NCBI GenBank assembly: GCA_903826715.1
Contig: CAIKFN010000118.1
Span: forward strand, 1-5,700
DNA from: an uncultured Actinomycetes bacterium
GTDB taxonomy: Bacteria; Actinomycetota; Acidimicrobiia; Acidimicrobiales; RAAP-2
Direction: 5' to 3'
Length of the DNA stretch: 5,700 bases
A program made the translations under genes and the position numbers. Below the pieces are notes generated by a model. The model was not told where the DNA came from and did not search any database. It saw nothing but the letters and a program-made list of their open reading frames with translations. Position 1 is the first letter of the stretch. Every line of letters begins with the position of its first letter. Shown piece by piece: positions 1-5,600 of the stretch.

Positions 1-13
1 AGGCGACGCTCAT
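1..13 (-). CDS. Start of a downstream gene, possibly ispD (partial, 4 codons visible)
   Basis: An ATG on the minus strand begins two bases after the carD stop codon and reads Met-Ser-Val-Ala before the window ends. The spacing TAA-CC-ATG is typical of genes translated together in one operon, and no strong Shine-Dalgarno sequence precedes it, which fits coupling to carD termination. In mycobacteria and many other actinobacteria the gene after carD is ispD, 2-C-methyl-D-erythritol 4-phosphate cytidylyltransferase of the MEP isoprenoid pathway. IspD proteins often open with a short Val/Ala-rich strand leading to the nucleotide-binding loop, so the four visible residues are compatible. The identity is an inference from gene order, since four residues cannot prove it. 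Confidence 0.4.
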
Positions 14-15
14 GG

Positions 16-504
16 TTACGGCAGAACTGAGGCGAGCTTTTCTTCAGCCGCTTCAGTGTCGACGTTGAGCGCGAAGGTCAACTCGGACACCAGGATCTGG
101 CGAGCACGAGTAAGCATGCGCTTCTCTCCTGCTGAAAGACCCTTGTCCTTGTCACGGATAGACAAGTTACGAACTACTTCTGCAACTTGGTAGATGTCAC
201 CAGAGCGAAGTTTTTCTGAGTGGTTCTTGAATCGACGTGACCAGTTTGTAGGCATACGTGCTTCCTTTTTGCGGAGCACGGCAAATACTTCTTCTACTTC
301 TTCATCATTGATGACGTCACGAAGTCCAACAGATTCAGCGTTAGCAACAGGAACCATAAGCACGAGGTCTGAGTAAGCAACCTTCAGTTTGAGGTAGTCC
401 TGGCGAACTTCAAAAGCAGTCATCTTCTCGATCTTTTCCACTGTGCAGGCACCGTGGTGGGGATAAACGAGACGATCACCCTTTTTGTACTTACGCTCAG
501 CCAT
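16..504 (-). CDS. carD: CarD family RNA polymerase-binding transcription factor
   Basis: CarD binds the beta subunit of RNA polymerase and stabilises the open promoter complex, chiefly at rRNA and other housekeeping promoters. From the ATG at 504 the protein has 162 residues. Residues 5-65 form the Tudor-like polymerase-interaction domain, opening with KKGDRLVYPHHGA. The rest is the helical DNA-binding domain, with the PTNWSRR segment at 85-91. Its Trp88 matches the minor-groove wedge tryptophan of mycobacterial CarD, and GLSAGEKRML follows at 122-131. The frame stays open to a TTG at 522, but that stretch holds the ribosome-binding site AGGAGA (514-519, 9 nt before the ATG), so the ATG is preferred. 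The gene follows clpC by 114 bp on the same strand and may be co-transcribed with it besides using its own promoter. Compared with mycobacterial CarD as I recall it, two polymerase-contact arginines (R25, R47) appear as Met28 and Met50. Confidence 0.95.
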   Translation of the reverse strand: MAERKYKKGDRLVYPHHGACTVEKIEKMTAFEVRQDYLKLKVAYSDLVLMVPVANAESVGLRDVINDEEVEEVFAVLRKKEARMPTNWSRRFKNHSEKLRSGDIYQVAEVVRNLSIRDKDKGLSAGEKRMLTRARQILVSELTFALNVDTEAAEEKLASVLP

Positions 505-513
505 GAAAGTGGT

Positions 514-519
514 TCTCCT
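514..519 (-). promoter_or_regulatory. Ribosome-binding site of carD
   Basis: AGGAGA on the minus strand lies 9 nt before the ATG at 504. It decides the start: the longer frame beginning at TTG 522 would place this site inside the coding sequence and leave that TTG without a comparable site. Confidence 0.8.
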
Positions 520-529
520 CAAAGGAAAT

Positions 530-547
530 AGACCGAAAAGGCGGTCT
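530..547 (-). other. Stem-loop in the carD leader / clpC-carD spacer
   Basis: A perfect 6-bp inverted repeat (AGACCG and CGGTCT, with a 6-nt loop) lies 10 nt upstream of the carD ribosome-binding site. On the minus strand it is followed by ATTTCC, not a run of T, so it does not look like a standard intrinsic terminator for clpC. If transcription starts at the -10 box at 559-564, the hairpin would sit near the 5' end of the carD mRNA, where it could affect stability or translation. A weak or processing-type terminator remains possible. The repeat is directly visible; its function is inferred. Confidence 0.45.
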
Positions 548-558
548 GGGGATTATCA

Positions 559-564
559 ATTCTA
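559..564 (-). promoter_or_regulatory. Candidate -10 element of a carD promoter
   Basis: TAGAAT on the minus strand matches the housekeeping -10 consensus TATAAT at five of six positions and the actinobacterial TANNNT form. Transcription would start near 551-553, giving a leader of about 48 nt that contains the stem-loop at 530-547. No convincing -35 box is visible at the usual 16-18 bp, which is common for actinobacterial promoters. An overlapping alternative is GATAAT, about 9 bp downstream. Confidence 0.35.
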
Positions 565-618
565 CCGTACTTTTAACTTCTTCGTTCTGAACCCTTGCGA
601 GCGCAGTGATTACAGCAC

Positions 619-3123
619 TTATGAGTTCGGCTGAAGGTTTTCGAGGTCAACAGAAGGCGGAAGACCTTCAATGCCTTCGAAGGTCAACTCAGGTCCTTCG
701 GCGCCGTCTTTGACGTCAATGACGATGGTCTGACCTGCTGAGAACTCCTTGAAAAGAATCTTCTCAGAGAGTGGGTCTTCGATGAAGTGCTGGATAGCGC
801 GACGAAGTGGTCGTGCCCCAAGCTCTGGGTCGTAGCCCTTATCGGCGAGGAAGTTCTGTGCAGCACCTGAAAGTTCGAGTCCGAGACCCTGCAAGATGAG
901 CTGGTCACGAAGACGTGTGATGAAGAGATCGGCGATGAGAATTACTTCATCCTTGGTGAGTTCGTGGAAGACAATTGTGTCGTCAATACGGTTTAGGAAC
1001 TCAGGACGGAAGTGCTTCTTAAGTGCGTCGTTAACTTTTTCCTTCATGCGGTCGTGACTTGCGAGGTCATCACCCTTAGAAAAACCGAGGGTCTTTCTAA
1101 GGTCTGCGGTTCCAAGGTTTGACGTCATGATCAGGATTGTGTTCTTAAAGTCAACCTGGCGACCCTGTGCGTCAGTGAGACGACCATCTTCAAGGATCTG
1201 AAGCAACGTATTGAACACGTCAGGGTGAGCCTTTTCAACTTCGTCAAAGAGAACAACAGAGAACGGCTTGCGACGTACTGCTTCGGTGAGTTGTCCACCC
1301 TCGTCGTATCCAACATATCCCGGAGGAGATCCAACGAGACGTGACACTGAGTGCTTCTCCATGTATTCACTCATGTCGAGTTGAATAAGTGCGTCTTGGT
1401 CGTCGAACAAGAATTCAGCGAGTGTCTTTGCGAGCTCGGTCTTACCAACACCTGTTGGTCCAAGGAAGATAAATGATCCACCAGGACGCTTAGGGTCCTT
1501 AAGACCGGCACGGGTACGACGGATAGCACGACTGAGCGCAATAATTGCTTCGTTCTGGCCAATGATGCGCTTGTGCAGTTCGTCTTCCATGCGAAGAAGC
1601 TTGGAAGTCTCTTCCTCGGTGAGTCGGTAGACAGGAATTCCAGTCCACACGGCAAGCACTTCGGCGATTGTTTCTTCGTCTACAAGGTCGAATGATGTAC
1701 CGCCAGCGGCCTTCACTTCAGCGTCTAATGCGTCACGCTTAGTAACGAGTTCGCGCTCTTGCTCTTCGAGTGCTTTTGCCTGCTCGAGGGCACCTGACTC
1801 CATGGCTGCTTCCTTGTCGCTACGAAGACGAAGAATGTCTTCATCAATCTTCTTTGCGGCGGGTGGTGCATCCATGCGACGAATACGAAGGCGACTACCA
1901 GCTTCGTCAATAAGGTCAATTGCCTTGTCGGGAAGGAAACGGTCAGCAATGTAGCGGTCAGCCAAGTTCGCAGCAGCGATAAGAGCCTGGTCGGTGATCT
2001 TTACGGCGTGGAACTCTTCATAAACCTCACGAAGTCCCTTAAGAATTTCAATCGTCATAGCAACTGAAGGTTGGTCGACCTTCACTGGCTGAAAACGACG
2101 CTCAAGCGCAGCATCTTTTTCAATGTACTTGCGGTACTCGTCGATAGTTGTTGCTCCAACAGTCTGGAGTTCTCCACGAGCAAGCATTGGCTTCAAGATT
2201 GATGCAGCGTCAATGGCGCCCTCTGCAGCACCAGCGCCTACGAGTGTGTGAATTTCGTCGATGAACAAGATGATGTCGCCACGGGTACGAATTTCCTTCA
2301 ACACCTTCTTGAGGCGCTCTTCGAAGTCACCGCGGTAGCGGCTTCCTGCAACGAGTGCACCAAGGTCAAGTGTGTAGAGCTGCTTGTCAGCAAGCGTTAC
2401 TGGAACGTTATTGCTAACGATTTTCTGTGCGAGTCCTTCAACGATTGCGGTCTTACCCACACCCGGCTCACCAATGAGCACTGGGTTGTTCTTGGTACGA
2501 CGAGAAAGAATCTGCATGACGCGCTCAACTTCTTTTTCGCGTCCTACGAGTGGGTCAAGCTTGCCTTCGCGAGCAAGTTGTGTGAGGTTTCGACCGAACT
2601 GATCAAGTACGGCTGATCCACCTTGGGCATCAACGTCGCCAGACTTCTGACTTGAAGATCCCTGCGATGCTCCAGCATCTTTGCCAGTCTGTCCAGACAT
2701 CATCTGAATGACCTGCGTGCGAACACGAGCCATGTCAGCTCCGAGTTCAGAAAGAACCTGTGCTGCTACTCCATCACCTTCACGGACTAGTCCAAGCAAC
2801 ATGTGCTCAGTTCCGATGTAGGAGTGACCTAGTTGAAGAGCTTCACGGAGTGAGAGCTCTAAGACCTTCTTAGCGCGAGGGGTAAATGGTGGAGATCCAG
2901 GTGAAGGATTGGTGTTGGCGCCAATTGCTTCTTCAACTTTTTCACGAACGACGTCGTAGGTGACCCCAAGGGCGTCAAGGGCCTTAGCGGCGACTCCCTC
3001 ACCTTCACGGATTAGCCCAAGCAGAATGTGCTCGGTACCAATGAAAGCGTGGTTAAGGTCGCGTGCTTCTTCCTGAGCGAGTACTAGGACTCGGCGGGCA
3101 CGGTCTGTAAAACGTTCGAACAA
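619..3123 (-). CDS. clpC: ClpC, AAA+ ATPase subunit of the Clp protease
   Basis: ClpC is a hexameric cytoplasmic unfoldase that feeds proteins into the ClpP peptidase. The 834-residue protein has the full family layout. Two Clp-N repeats (about 2-64 and 80-140) each contain GTEH-(I/M)LLGL. A Ser/Gly/Gln-rich linker (about 144-170) leads to the first AAA+ domain, with Walker A GEPGVGKT at 218-225, Walker B ILFIDE at 285-290 and arginines R342/R343. A UVR-type coiled middle domain lies at about 427-470. The second AAA+ domain has Walker A GPTGVGKT at 555-562, pore loop GYVGYDEGG at 602-610, Walker B VVLFDE at 623-628 and sensor-2 GARPLRRA at 769-776. LGF at 679-681 is the expected ClpP-docking tripeptide. 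The start is TTG: family members open with (M)FERFTDRARR, and GGAAG lies just upstream. The frame stays open 50 codons further, but that part resembles no ClpC N terminus and runs over the divergent gene. Confidence 0.97.
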   Translation of the reverse strand: MFERFTDRARRVLVLAQEEARDLNHAFIGTEHILLGLIREGEGVAAKALDALGVTYDVVREKVEEAIGANTNPSPGSPPFTPRAKKVLELSLREALQLGHSYIGTEHMLLGLVREGDGVAAQVLSELGADMARVRTQVIQMMSGQTGKDAGASQGSSSQKSGDVDAQGGSAVLDQFGRNLTQLAREGKLDPLVGREKEVERVMQILSRRTKNNPVLIGEPGVGKTAIVEGLAQKIVSNNVPVTLADKQLYTLDLGALVAGSRYRGDFEERLKKVLKEIRTRGDIILFIDEIHTLVGAGAAEGAIDAASILKPMLARGELQTVGATTIDEYRKYIEKDAALERRFQPVKVDQPSVAMTIEILKGLREVYEEFHAVKITDQALIAAANLADRYIADRFLPDKAIDLIDEAGSRLRIRRMDAPPAAKKIDEDILRLRSDKEAAMESGALEQAKALEEQERELVTKRDALDAEVKAAGGTSFDLVDEETIAEVLAVWTGIPVYRLTEEETSKLLRMEDELHKRIIGQNEAIIALSRAIRRTRAGLKDPKRPGGSFIFLGPTGVGKTELAKTLAEFLFDDQDALIQLDMSEYMEKHSVSRLVGSPPGYVGYDEGGQLTEAVRRKPFSVVLFDEVEKAHPDVFNTLLQILEDGRLTDAQGRQVDFKNTILIMTSNLGTADLRKTLGFSKGDDLASHDRMKEKVNDALKKHFRPEFLNRIDDTIVFHELTKDEVILIADLFITRLRDQLILQGLGLELSGAAQNFLADKGYDPELGARPLRRAIQHFIEDPLSEKILFKEFSAGQTIVIDVKDGAEGPELTFEGIEGLPPSVDLENLQPNS

Positions 3124-3127
3124 TTGT

Positions 3128-3132
3128 CTTCC
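3128..3132 (-). promoter_or_regulatory. Ribosome-binding site supporting the clpC TTG start
   Basis: GGAAG on the minus strand (within AAAGGAAG) lies 4 nt before the TTG at 3123. The spacing is slightly short but usable. With the family-typical FERFTDRARR directly after the TTG, it marks the true start. No ATG or GTG occurs in frame between this site and the distant upstream codons. Confidence 0.65.
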
Positions 3133-3151
3133 TTTGTAGTTCTTAATTAGC

Positions 3152-3157
3152 AGTGTA
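3152..3157 (-). promoter_or_regulatory. Candidate -10 element of the clpC promoter
   Basis: TACACT on the minus strand fits TANNNT and matches TATAAT at four of six positions. It would place the transcription start near 3145, with a leader of about 22 nt carrying the GGAAG site. The -35 region is poor (CTGAAC at 16 bp spacing is the best candidate) and overlaps the inverted repeat at 3162-3183, so regulator binding there could control clpC. A TGC-TAATTA element just downstream is a weaker alternative. Confidence 0.25.
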
Positions 3158-3161
3158 ACGG

Positions 3162-3183
3162 TGGACTGTGACGGTTCAGTCCA
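3162..3183. repeat. Perfect inverted repeat in the divergent clpC / prenyl synthase promoter region
   Basis: TGGACTG at 3162-3168 and CAGTCCA at 3177-3183 form perfect 7-bp arms around an 8-bp spacer, with the centres of the arms 15 bp apart. The dyad lies between the two divergent starts, over the presumed clpC -35 region and 6 bp from the TTGACC box of the plus-strand gene. That is a good position for a dimeric DNA-binding regulator. It does not match what I know of the CtsR, HspR/HAIR or ClgR operators. The repeat is visible; its role as an operator is inferred. Confidence 0.4.
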
Positions 3184-3189
3184 GCCCCT

Positions 3190-3216
3190 TTGACCAGTAG
3201 TAATGCCCCCTAAGGT
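3190..3216 (+). promoter_or_regulatory. Candidate promoter of the polyprenyl synthase gene, leaderless type
   Basis: TTGACC (3190-3195) matches the -35 consensus TTGACA at five of six positions. TAAGGT (3211-3216) fits the actinobacterial -10 form TANNNT, with a short 15-bp spacer. The -10 box ends only 6 bp before the GTG start at 3223, so transcription would begin at or within a base or two of the start codon. That is the arrangement of leaderless mRNAs, which are common in actinobacteria. The same bases contain a weak AAGG that could serve as a ribosome-binding site if a longer transcript exists. Confidence 0.4.
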
Positions 3217-3222
3217 AGAGGC

Positions 3223-4200
3223 GTGAATCCCCACGAGCATCTCCAACTGCCAAGCGTAGAAACGGACCTCCAACGCCTCGAATCACTGCTCGCCGAGTCA
3301 GTGATCATTGGAGACGATTACCTTGACTCCGTTACAACACACCTCATCTACGCCGGTGGGAAGCGCCTTCGCCCACTGCTCTGTGTCGCTTCAGCAACTG
3401 GTGGGTCACACGAAGCAACCAGAGAAGATCTCCTCGGTGGTGTGGCTCTAGAACTCATGCATCTTGCATCGCTCTATCACGACGACGTAATGGATGAAGC
3501 AGAAGTTCGTCGCAACGTTGACAGTGTGAACGCGCGCTATGGCAATCTCATTGCCATTGTCGCTGGCGACTACCTCATGGCACGCTCTGCCGCGATTGCA
3601 GCGAGTCTCGGTGTTGAAGTTGCGGGACTGCTGGCTGACACACTTGCGTGGTTGACACGTGGACAAGTATCTGAAGTTCGCACTTCCTTCTCGGTTGATC
3701 GCACCGAAGCTGATTACTACGAGGCCATTGAAGGCAAGACCGCGTCGCTCATGGCAGCCAGTTGTCGCGTTGGAGCAATTACCGCAGGGCTCAGCAAAAA
3801 AGAAACTGACGCGCTGAGTGAATACGGACGCTGCTTCGGGATGGTCTACCAACTTCGAGACGACATCCTCGACATGACAGCAACTGACAATCAACTCGGA
3901 AAACCTGCGGGCCAAGACCTCGCTGAAGGTGTGTACAACTTGCCAGCCTTGTTTGCTCTTCGTGACGCCTCAGTTGGTGAAGAATTACGCAGCATTCTTG
4001 GCGGTCCTCTTAATGAAGCGGACCGCGAACGTGCTCGCAAACTAGTTGTTGGTACTGACGGGATTTCATACACCGTGAATGCCGCGAATGAATTCTTTGA
4101 GAAAGCTAACGAAGCACTGAAGTCAGTTTCGAGTGAATCACTTCGCAGTGGCTTTTCAGCGCTTCTTGCAGCGCTACTCGAAGACCTACCTTCGTACTAG
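3223..4200 (+). CDS. Long-chain trans-polyprenyl diphosphate synthase
   Basis: This enzyme condenses isopentenyl diphosphate units onto an allylic primer to give a long all-trans prenyl diphosphate, probably the side-chain precursor of menaquinone or a related lipid. The 325-residue protein is full length for the family. It has GGKRLRP at 45-51, the first aspartate-rich motif DDVMD at 87-91 with downstream RR, K172/T173 in the GKT element, the second aspartate-rich motif DDILD at 213-217, and GKPAGQDLAEG at 226-236. Ala82, the fifth residue before the first motif, is small; in this family a bulky aromatic there limits products to C15-C20, so a longer product (about C30-C45) is likely. The start is GTG at 3223, the first possible start after an in-frame TAA at 3211. 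Homologues include HepT/IspB/GrcC types, and exact chain length cannot be told. It is the only plus-strand gene here, divergent from clpC and convergent with lysS. Confidence 0.93.
   Translation: MNPHEHLQLPSVETDLQRLESLLAESVIIGDDYLDSVTTHLIYAGGKRLRPLLCVASATGGSHEATREDLLGGVALELMHLASLYHDDVMDEAEVRRNVDSVNARYGNLIAIVAGDYLMARSAAIAASLGVEVAGLLADTLAWLTRGQVSEVRTSFSVDRTEADYYEAIEGKTASLMAASCRVGAITAGLSKKETDALSEYGRCFGMVYQLRDDILDMTATDNQLGKPAGQDLAEGVYNLPALFALRDASVGEELRSILGGPLNEADRERARKLVVGTDGISYTVNAANEFFEKANEALKSVSSESLRSGFSALLAALLEDLPSY
4158..4175. other. Stem-loop near the end of the prenyl synthase gene, downstream of lysS
   Basis: Two copies of the self-complementary AGCGCT (4158-4163 and 4170-4175) flank a 6-nt loop, so the RNA of either strand can fold into a 6-bp GC-rich stem. 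On the minus strand it lies about 21 nt after the lysS stop. No T run follows on either strand, so it is at best a weak or factor-assisted terminator. It also falls in codons for a repeated Ala-Leu-Leu stretch, which may be the whole explanation. Confidence 0.2.
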
Positions 4201-5600
4201 TCGCGAAGCGGTTTAAGCGTCGGGAACGCAATCACTTCTCTGATGTTTGATTCATCAGCAATCAACATTGCGAGACGGTCCATTCCAAGCCCGAGTCCAG
4301 CCGTTGGCGGAAGTCCCCACTCAAGTGCCTTGATGTAGTCCTCATCAATCTGCATTGCTTCATCATCACCAGCAGCAGCGAGTCGCGCTTGCTCTTCAAA
4401 ACGAGCACGCTGATCGACTGGATCAATGAGTTCACTGAATCCATTAGAGAGTTCACGACCAGCAGCGTAGGACTCAAAGCGCTCAGTGAGCTCTGGGTCA
4501 TCTGCACGACGCCTAGAAAGTGGCGACACTTCAACTGGGAAGTCAATGACAAACATTGGACTCCACAGATTTTCTTCACAAGTGACTTCGAAGAGCTCTG
4601 AAAGACAGCGCCCCGGGCCCCATGACGTATGCACTTCTACCCCACGATCACGTAACAATTTCGCTAAGTGCTCACGTGGTGTGTGCACTGAAACATCTTC
4701 ACCAACTGCTTCACTCGCGAGTGAAGCCATGGTGCGACGAGGCCAAGGAGCGGCGAATGAGAACTCTCGACCTTGGTAGGTGACTTCAGTGGTTCCAAGA
4801 ACGTCCATTGCAATACCAGCTACAAGTTCTTCTGTGAAACTCATCATGTCTTCGTAGTTCCAGTACGCGGCGTAGAGCTCGAGCATGGTGAATTCAGGGT
4901 TGTGGCGTGGGCTCACACCTTCATTTCTAAAAACGCGACCAAGTTCAAACACTCGCTCAAATCCACCAACGACGAGTCGCTTGAGCCAAAGCTCAGGTGC
5001 AATTCGTAAGAAGAACTGACTATCGAGTGCGTTATGGTGCGTCGAGAATGGTCTGGCAGCTGCACCCGTAGGGATGGCGTTCAGCATTGGTGTTTCTACT
5101 TCAACAAAATTTGCGGCCCAGCAACGTTCTCGAGCGTAACGAATCACATCACTTCGACGAGTGAGTGATGTCCGAGTAGTCGCATTCGCCCAGAGGTCTG
5201 CTTCACGGTGACGATAACGAAGGTCGTAGTCAGTAATACCAGCCCACTTGTCACCAAAGTTGTGCAGCGCTTCAGCAAGACGTTCCCATGAAGCGACCTT
5301 TACTGAAAGTTCTCCGCGCTTGGTTCGAACAACTTCGCCAGTTACTCCTACCCAGTCACCGAGGTGGAGTTTTGCGAACTCTTCAAATTCTGCGGTGATG
5401 GCTGACATGGCAAAAAGTTGAATTTCACCAGTGAGGTCACGCATTGTTGCGAACGCGAGTTTTCCTTGTGTGCGCATCAACATCACGCGTCCAGCAACCT
5501 TTACAACGACACCCGATTCTTCACCGTCGCCGAGGTGCGCATACGTCTCTTGAAGAGGTGCGCAGTGCGCGTTGTGATCGAATTGATACGGGGTTGACAC
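4197..5600 (-). CDS. lysS: Lysyl-tRNA synthetase, class II
   Basis: LysRS attaches lysine to tRNA-Lys in the cytoplasm. The 467-residue protein has the anticodon-binding OB-fold at about 31-108 (KVAGRVMLMR then GKLAFATMRDLTG). The class II catalytic core follows: motif 1 around 165-182 (VEVETPML, then PTGAAARPF), motif 2 at 215-240 (FRNEGVSPRHNPEFT) and motif 3 at 435-444 (GLGLGMDRLA). NGFSELIDPVDQ at 386-397 and the terminal IREVIAFPTLKP are LysRS-specific and argue against AspRS, AsnRS or the short EpmA paralogue, which lacks the OB-fold. The start is GTG at 5600, with AGGAG 7 nt upstream and an in-frame stop 7 codons above, so no longer start exists. The protein therefore begins almost at the PY-x-F motif and lacks some 25-30 N-terminal residues seen in typical LysRS of about 500 residues. 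It overlaps coaX by one base and shares a CTAG stop palindrome with the convergent gene. Confidence 0.96.
   Translation of the reverse strand: MSTPYQFDHNAHCAPLQETYAHLGDGEESGVVVKVAGRVMLMRTQGKLAFATMRDLTGEIQLFAMSAITAEFEEFAKLHLGDWVGVTGEVVRTKRGELSVKVASWERLAEALHNFGDKWAGITDYDLRYRHREADLWANATTRTSLTRRSDVIRYARERCWAANFVEVETPMLNAIPTGAAARPFSTHHNALDSQFFLRIAPELWLKRLVVGGFERVFELGRVFRNEGVSPRHNPEFTMLELYAAYWNYEDMMSFTEELVAGIAMDVLGTTEVTYQGREFSFAAPWPRRTMASLASEAVGEDVSVHTPREHLAKLLRDRGVEVHTSWGPGRCLSELFEVTCEENLWSPMFVIDFPVEVSPLSRRRADDPELTERFESYAAGRELSNGFSELIDPVDQRARFEEQARLAAAGDDEAMQIDEDYIKALEWGLPPTAGLGLGMDRLAMLIADESNIREVIAFPTLKPLRD

Noticed and set aside
505..618. An intrinsic terminator between clpC and carD
   Set aside because: The only good hairpin (530-547) is not followed by a T run on the minus strand and lies close to the carD ribosome-binding site, so a leader element is as likely.
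2248..2616. A 122-codon open frame on the plus strand opposite clpC
   Set aside because: It lies wholly antisense to the first AAA+ domain of clpC and shows no recognisable motif; it is a by-product of the clpC coding sequence.
3189..3195. A CtsR-like heptad (GGTCAAA on the minus strand) upstream of clpC
   Set aside because: CtsR sites need two heptads in tandem with a 3-bp gap and only one is present; the bases are better explained as the -35 box of the plus-strand gene.
3124..3273. A 50-codon upstream extension of clpC
   Set aside because: It begins inside the divergent prenyl synthase gene, crosses both promoter regions and has no similarity to ClpC N termini; FERFTDRARR after the TTG marks the true start.
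3448..3915. A 155-codon open frame on the minus strand opposite the prenyl synthase
   Set aside because: It is antisense to the segment carrying both aspartate-rich motifs and has no family-like features; the plus-strand protein explains the sequence.
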